A stretch of DNA of 35,627 bases from S34-282 sp034422075. Its GTDB lineage: Bacteria; Chloroflexota; Dehalococcoidia; Lucifugimonadales; Australimonadaceae. How positions within the stretch are numbered: position 1 is the stretch's first letter; each line of letters opens with the position of its first letter. Below, in pieces: positions 32,098-35,627 of this stretch. The position numbers and the translations under genes are program-made. Where the stretch lies: contig DAOUJX010000034.1 in assembly GCA_034422075.1 (NCBI GenBank), positions 1 through 35,627 on the forward strand, read 5' to 3'. Under the pieces are notes generated by a model. It made no database searches. It was not told the origin of the DNA and worked only from the letters and a program-made list of their open reading frames with translations.

Positions 32098-33507
32098 CTA
32101 CACCGCGCGCTCGTCTATGGCGCCTTCGCGGCCTACGCGCATGATGGTCTCCATGCCCCTTTGCCTGGCATAGCGCGCCGCTTCGGCGTCGGTGCGCGGG
32201 ACAACGTCCAGCTCGGCGGCGATGCCCTGGGCGCGGAGGCGTTCGGCGGTGGCGACGGCGTCGGCCAACGATGCCTCTTTGGCGGTCACGAGCACGCGCG
32301 GGGGCGCGATCTGCTCCTCCTCGCCGAACCCAGCGGGAAGGAGGTCGGCGATGCGGTCGACGCTGACGGCATACCCCAACGCAGGCATATCGCGGTCGCC
32401 GCCGAACGCACGCACCAGGCTGTCATAGCGCCCGCCGCCGCCGATCGATGGAGGCGTCGTCACGCTTGCGTGCTCGATGTCGAAGATGGCGCCGGTGTAG
32501 TACGCAATGCCGCGCGCCGCGCCAAGGTCGAGCACCGTCAAGGCACCCATCAGGTCGTACCGCGACAGCGCCTCAAGCAGATCGTCGAGCGGCCGAAGCA
32601 GCGAGTCGTCGAGGCCGTAGTTCGTCATGAGCCGGCCGAGCCATCCACGCGCGTCAGCGGCAGGCCCCGAAAGCCCTACTAGCTCGTCTGCAAACTCCAA
32701 CGCCCGGTAGACAGTCGCTGGATCCTCCACTTGGCGCAGCTTCTTCACGTAGCGGAGCACAATCTCTTCCGGCGAGCGCTGCGCCGTGTCGGATGCAACC
32801 ACATCGGCGAGGAAGCCCTCAACCATCTGTTGCGCATCATCGGCCTCGAGGCGAGTGGCGAGCATGGTCAGGCTTGCGCGCCGGCGCTCGCTCAGCATCC
32901 CCAGATCTTCGGCGCGCTGCCGGACGGCTGCGGCGCCGTCCGCGCCTTGGCGCATTTCTGCAAGGCTGGCTAGCACGAAGACGCGCGCCCGCTCCGTCAG
33001 GCCGAGCGCGTCGAAGAGCGCCTTGGTTACGCCGACGTGCCCCAGCCGGACGGTCAGTCCCTTGACGCCGAGCAGCGAGAGCCCCTGCACCGCCAGCGCG
33101 ATGACTTCCGCGTCCGCCGCCGTGCCGCCCGCGCCGATCAGCTCCGCGCCCACCTGCTCGAACTCGAGCGCCGTGCCGAGGTCGTCGCTGACGTGTTCGT
33201 AGCGAAACACGGGACCGGCGTACTGCAACCGCAGCGGCAGCGGTCCATCCAGGTTGCCCTCTGCCACCGCTCGCACAACCGACGAGGTGAACTCGGGTCG
33301 CAGGCTCACCCCCCTACCTGCGGGATCGACGAACGAGTACATGCGAGCGGCCAGTTCACCCCCTGACTTTCGGAGGAACAGGTCGGTCGACTCCAGCACA
33401 GGCGTATCGACGCTGTCGTACCCGCGTCGCCCCAAGAACGTCCGGAGCCGCGAGCGAATGGCATCATGCCTGCGCCACTGCGCTGGTGAAAGGTCTCGGT
33501 TAGCCAC
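32098..33507 (-). CDS. hisZ: HisZ-like class II synthetase homologue with C-terminal anticodon-like domain
   Basis: A 469-residue class II aminoacyl-tRNA-synthetase-fold protein. It has HisS/HisZ landmarks: YDSVDTPVLE, LRPEFTSSVVRA, LQYAGPVFRYE, FEQVGAELIG, ARGIAYYTGAIFDIE and GGGGRYDSLVRAFGG. Where true HisRS reads FRYERPQxGRxRxFHQ this reads FRYEHVSDDLGTALEFEQ, and RGLDYYxG reads RGIAYYTG, so histidyl adenylation is unlikely and a HisG regulatory subunit (HisZ) is favoured, also by its place just upstream of hisG. Unlike typical HisZ it keeps a C-terminal Rossmann-like domain (PPRVLVTAKEASLADAV to the end). The GTG at 33507 is six bases from a TACAAT box. It could still be a divergent HisRS. 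Confidence 0.75.
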   Translation of the reverse strand: MANRDLSPAQWRRHDAIRSRLRTFLGRRGYDSVDTPVLESTDLFLRKSGGELAARMYSFVDPAGRGVSLRPEFTSSVVRAVAEGNLDGPLPLRLQYAGPVFRYEHVSDDLGTALEFEQVGAELIGAGGTAADAEVIALAVQGLSLLGVKGLTVRLGHVGVTKALFDALGLTERARVFVLASLAEMRQGADGAAAVRQRAEDLGMLSERRRASLTMLATRLEADDAQQMVEGFLADVVASDTAQRSPEEIVLRYVKKLRQVEDPATVYRALEFADELVGLSGPAADARGWLGRLMTNYGLDDSLLRPLDDLLEALSRYDLMGALTVLDLGAARGIAYYTGAIFDIEHASVTTPPSIGGGGRYDSLVRAFGGDRDMPALGYAVSVDRIADLLPAGFGEEEQIAPPRVLVTAKEASLADAVATAERLRAQGIAAELDVVPRTDAEAARYARQRGMETIMRVGREGAIDERAV

Positions 33508-33513
33508 GCCACT

Positions 33514-33543
33514 ATTGTACGGGGCGGGACGCGAGTGCGTCAC
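33514..33543 (-). promoter_or_regulatory. Promoter of hisZ-hisG-hisD-hisC-hisB
   Basis: On the minus strand, GTGACG, 18 bases, TACAAT (5 of 6), then six bases to the GTG. The message would be leaderless. Confidence 0.5.
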
Positions 33544-33577
33544 AGGGGCCACCCCTTCGGCGAAAGCCGTCGATCTC

Positions 33578-34360
33578 CTAGGCGTTGGCCTGCGGCCAGG
33601 GCCCAACGTCCTCCATCGTCACTTCCCCGTCAGACAGCTCCTGCGTTGCCCCTGCATCATCGCGGAGCAGCAGCGCGCCGATATCGCTGATACCAAGGAC
33701 GTCGCCGCTGACCTTGCCGCCGTGGGTGGCGACGGTTACGCGACCCGTTGTCGCGAGCATTTCACGGTAGGTGGCAAGCAGCGGCGCTGTATCCACCACA
33801 AGCGCTGCATCCAGGTGGGCCATGACACCATCGAGGACACGGACGAGGTCGAACGACGCGTTGGCAGCGTCGTGCAGGCTTATGGCGCTGGGCAAGACTG
33901 GGATGGAGGGGGCGGCATTCACATTTAGGCCGATACCCAAGACGGCCTGGACATTGCCTAACGTATCGACCCTGCTCTCAACCAAAATGCCGCCGGCCTT
34001 GCTACCGTCGATGAGCACGTCGTTGGGCCACTTGAGCCGCGCGTCGACGCCGGCGATCGACCCAATCGCGCGAGCTACTCCGACGCCGGCGCGCATGCTC
34101 AGCAGGCGCGCTGCCACGGCATTTGTATCGAGCCGGGCCGACAGCGCCAGTGCTGCGCCGGGCGTGGTGATCCACTGCCGCCCAAAGCGCCCCCTGCCCG
34201 CCCCCTGCTCAAGCGCCATTACCACGTCGCCGTGCGCCGTCGATTGCCACGCCACGTCCATCGTCGACGTGACGCAGGGGTAGCAGATAACGTGCGAGAG
34301 AACGCGCGGCGCCGGATAGTAGCGTTCCCACAACGGGGGGCGGTCAGCTGCATTGGCCAT
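33578..34360 (-). CDS. birA: Biotin-[acetyl-CoA-carboxylase] ligase
   Basis: Activates biotin with ATP and attaches it to carboxyl-carrier proteins. The 260 residues contain the catalytic domain only: TSTMDVAW (31-38), the adenylate loop GAGRGRFGRQW (53-63), KWPNDVLIDGSKAGGILVE (110-128) and GIGLNVN, followed by the small C-terminal SH3-like domain (about 205-255). No N-terminal DNA-binding domain is present, so it is the non-repressor form. The ATG at 34360 is eight bases from a TATAGT -10 box. The hisZ promoter follows its 3' end. Confidence 0.94.
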   Translation of the reverse strand: MANAADRPPLWERYYPAPRVLSHVICYPCVTSTMDVAWQSTAHGDVVMALEQGAGRGRFGRQWITTPGAALALSARLDTNAVAARLLSMRAGVGVARAIGSIAGVDARLKWPNDVLIDGSKAGGILVESRVDTLGNVQAVLGIGLNVNAAPSIPVLPSAISLHDAANASFDLVRVLDGVMAHLDAALVVDTAPLLATYREMLATTGRVTVATHGGKVSGDVLGISDIGALLLRDDAGATQELSDGEVTMEDVGPWPQANA

Positions 34361-34379
34361 TGCGCTAGACTATAGCGCA
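34361..34379. promoter_or_regulatory. Palindrome over the birA -10 box
   Basis: TGCGCTA and TAGCGCA, a perfect 7-bp inverted repeat with a 5-base centre, covers the birA -10 (TATAGT, 34374 down to 34369) between birA and the divergent tRNA-Gly. On the plus strand the same centre gives TATAGC, 21 bases before the tRNA. It could be an operator or a shared bidirectional promoter core. Confidence 0.5.
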
Positions 34380-34397
34380 GGCGTTGGATGACCAAAG

Positions 34398-34472
34398 GCG
34401 GGAGTAGCTCAGTGGCAGAGCATCTGCCTTCCAAGCAGATTGTCGTGGGTTCGATCCCCATCTCCCGCTCCA
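34398..34472 (+). tRNA. tRNA-Gly(TCC)
   Basis: A 75-base cloverleaf: acceptor GCGGGAG pairs with CTCCCGC, the D-arm has AGCTCAGTGGCAGAGC, the anticodon stem TCTGC/GCAGA encloses loop CTTCCAA with anticodon TCC (reads GGA/GGG), and the T-arm contains GGTTCGATCCC. Discriminator T and the CCA end are encoded. Confidence 0.97.
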
Positions 34473-34503
34473 CGCCACGCTTCATGCCGTAATCTATGCG
34501 CCT

Positions 34504-35067
34504 ATGCCGTTCGTAGCGCAGTTGCTGATCGCCGCGGCCGTCGCCTACCTGCTCGGATCCATCCCATGGGCGTACATGGCTGCCCACTTCAAGGGCGTTG
34601 AGATTAACCAGGTGGGGACACGCATCGCGGGGACGGCAAACGTCTACCGCAACGTCGGCCCGCGCTGGGGTGCGCTCGTGTTCTTGGGCGACGCGGCAAA
34701 GGGCGCCACGGCCGTTGCCATCGCCCGTGCGCTCGGGCTGGACGACACGTGGTCGACGGCTGTGGGCGCCACAGCCATCTTGGGGCACTGGATTCCATTT
34801 CTTGGAAGGTTTCCCGGCGGCCTGGGCTTGGCGACTGCAATCGGAGTCGCGATTGGCGTCCTATGGGTGCCCGGCCTGATAGGCACTGCCTTCGGCCTCA
34901 CGGCGGTGGCCGTCATGCGCAATACGGGCAATTCGGCAGGCATCGGGTTTGCGGCCTACGTGATAGCAGCCATCGCTCTGCGCGAGGACACACTTACGAT
35001 AGTAGCCGTTGTGGCAATCGCCCTGCTCGTGCTCGTCAAAGCACGTCTCTACCGGCAACCCCGATAG
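34504..35067 (+). CDS. plsY: PlsY-like glycerol-3-phosphate acyltransferase, divergent motifs
   Basis: PlsY moves an acyl group from acyl-phosphate to glycerol 3-phosphate in the membrane. This 187-residue protein has five to six hydrophobic helices and the family layout: YLLGSIPWAYMAA (15-27), GTRIAGTANVYRNVG (38-52), LGDAAKGATAV (61-71), AILGHWIPFLGRFPGGLGLATA (91-112). Against canonical PlsY, GSGNxGATN reads GTRIAGTAN and GGKG reads GGLG (Lys to Leu107), so the phosphate-binding residues are altered. It may be a paralogue with other substrates. It starts 31 bases after the tRNA and ends three bases from the convergent sat. Confidence 0.78.
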   Translation: MPFVAQLLIAAAVAYLLGSIPWAYMAAHFKGVEINQVGTRIAGTANVYRNVGPRWGALVFLGDAAKGATAVAIARALGLDDTWSTAVGATAILGHWIPFLGRFPGGLGLATAIGVAIGVLWVPGLIGTAFGLTAVAVMRNTGNSAGIGFAAYVIAAIALREDTLTIVAVVAIALLVLVKARLYRQPR

Positions 35068-35070
35068 GGC

Positions 35071-35627
35071 TTACGTCCGATATGCCTCGATCAGCACCTG
35101 CGCGACTTCGTGGCGGGTGAACTCCTCCGGCGGCGTCTCGCCCCGCGTGAGCATCTCGCGCACCTGTGTGCCTGACAGCGACACGCGGTCGTCCGGGCCG
35201 TGAGGGCACGTCTTGGCGCTCGCCATGCCGTGGCAACGGTTGCAGTAGAAGGTGTTCTCGAAGAAGAGCGGCGTAATGTCCAATTCGGATGGTGCGAACT
35301 CGCGGAAGATGTGCTGCGCATCGTAGGTGCCGTAGTAGGAGCCGACGCCCGCATGGTCGCGCCCGACGATGAAGTGGCTGCACCCGTAGTTCTTGCGAAC
35401 CAAGGCGTGGAAGATGGCCTCGCGTGGCCCCGCGTAGCGCATGAAGGCGGGGAATACCGACAGCAGCACGCGGTCGGCCGGGTAGTAGTTGTCTAGCAGC
35501 GCCCCGTAGCAGCGCATCCGCACGTCGGCGGGAATGTCGTCCGCCTTGGTCACCCCGACCAACGGGTGCAGGAGCAGGCCATCGGCAATCTCAAGCGCCG
35601 CCTTCTGGATGTACTCGTGGGCGCGAT
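35071..35627 (-). CDS. sat: Sulfate adenylyltransferase (ATP sulfurylase), N-terminus cut by window edge
   Basis: Makes adenosine 5'-phosphosulfate from ATP and sulfate. The visible C-terminal ~185 residues are of the single-chain (non-CysDN) type: AHEYIQKAALEIADGLLLHPLVGVTKADDIPADVR, VFPAFMRYAGPREAIFHALVRKNYGCSHFIVGRDHAGVG, then the zinc-binding stretch FYCNRCHGMASAKTCPHG and the end RVSLSGTQVREMLTRGETPPEEFTRHEV. The N-terminal half, with the start, lies beyond 35627. Whether it serves assimilation or respiration cannot be seen here. It is convergent with plsY. Confidence 0.96.
   Translation of the reverse strand, partial: RAHEYIQKAALEIADGLLLHPLVGVTKADDIPADVRMRCYGALLDNYYPADRVLLSVFPAFMRYAGPREAIFHALVRKNYGCSHFIVGRDHAGVGSYYGTYDAQHIFREFAPSELDITPLFFENTFYCNRCHGMASAKTCPHGPDDRVSLSGTQVREMLTRGETPPEEFTRHEVAQVLIEAYRT

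Noticed and set aside
32098..33507. Calling this gene hisS outright
   Set aside because: The HisRS motifs around FRYERPQ and RGLDYY are not conserved and the operon is histidine synthesis, so hisZ was preferred with reduced confidence.
1..35627. CRISPR arrays, insertion sequences, prophage genes, rRNA
   Set aside because: No regular repeats with spacers, no transposase, integrase or phage genes, and no rRNA sequence were seen.

Overview
The window is dense, high-GC bacterial chromosome with almost no intergenic DNA. It carries housekeeping operons: trans-translation, lysine/cell-wall diaminopimelate, lower glycolysis, purine, histidine, biotin ligase, phospholipid and sulfate activation. I infer a free-living Chloroflexota, most likely of the Dehalococcoidia/SAR202 type. 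The reasons are the accessory set (flavin-dependent LLM oxidoreductase, fused TRAP permease, atypical M20 and DUF3105 proteins), dapL-type lysine synthesis, an archaeal-type phosphoglycerate mutase, frequent GTG/TTG starts and many ATGA/GTGA stop-start overlaps. This assignment comes from gene content only, not from a phylogeny.

Layout. 1-631: 3' part of an alpha/beta-hydrolase-fold gene whose catalytic triad looks lost. 763-2307 (-): an unrecognised gene of visibly lower G+C with a C-terminal HEPN-like RX4H motif, sitting directly on the 3' end of the tmRNA gene. 2317-4575 (-): ctp protease, smpB and ssrA (tmRNA), the trans-translation pair. 4663-8399 (-): a small acidic unknown protein, hflX, dapL and dapF. 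8498-9232 (+): an unrecognised soluble protein. 9218-14972 (-): one tightly overlapped operon, tsaC, a prenyl-synthase-like gene, pgk, apgM, tpiA, miaA. 15065-18209 (+): guaA, a small membrane protein, purD. 18214-22682 (-): MFS transporter, then TRAP permease plus LLM oxidoreductase. 22760-24133 (-): M20-like protein, divergent from 24305-27983 (+): purE, purB, purC, DUF3105-like, purS. 27995-34360 (-): birA, hisZ-like, hisG, hisD, hisC, hisB. 34398-34472 (+): tRNA-Gly(TCC), followed by plsY (+), convergent with a 5'-truncated sat (-) at the window edge.

How the genes work together. SmpB and tmRNA rescue stalled ribosomes and append a tag ending in ALAA. DapL and DapF make meso-diaminopimelate. 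TpiA, Pgk and ApgM run the triose part of glycolysis/gluconeogenesis. PurD, PurE, PurC, PurB and PurS cover much of IMP synthesis, and GuaA makes GMP; purQ and purL are not here. HisG(Z), HisB, HisC and HisD cover about half of histidine synthesis.

The most interesting features are several apparent enzyme homologues that have lost catalytic or metal residues (alpha/beta hydrolase, prenyl synthase, M20, DUF3105, PlsY), the HEPN-like gene at the tmRNA 3' end, a HisZ-like protein that keeps an anticodon-binding-like domain beside a long HisG, and a recurring promoter layout in which the -10 box lies 6-8 nt from the start codon, which implies leaderless mRNAs. The only stretch over 300 bases without a protein gene (2308-2773) holds tmRNA and its promoter region. 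I saw no CRISPR array, insertion sequence, prophage or origin.
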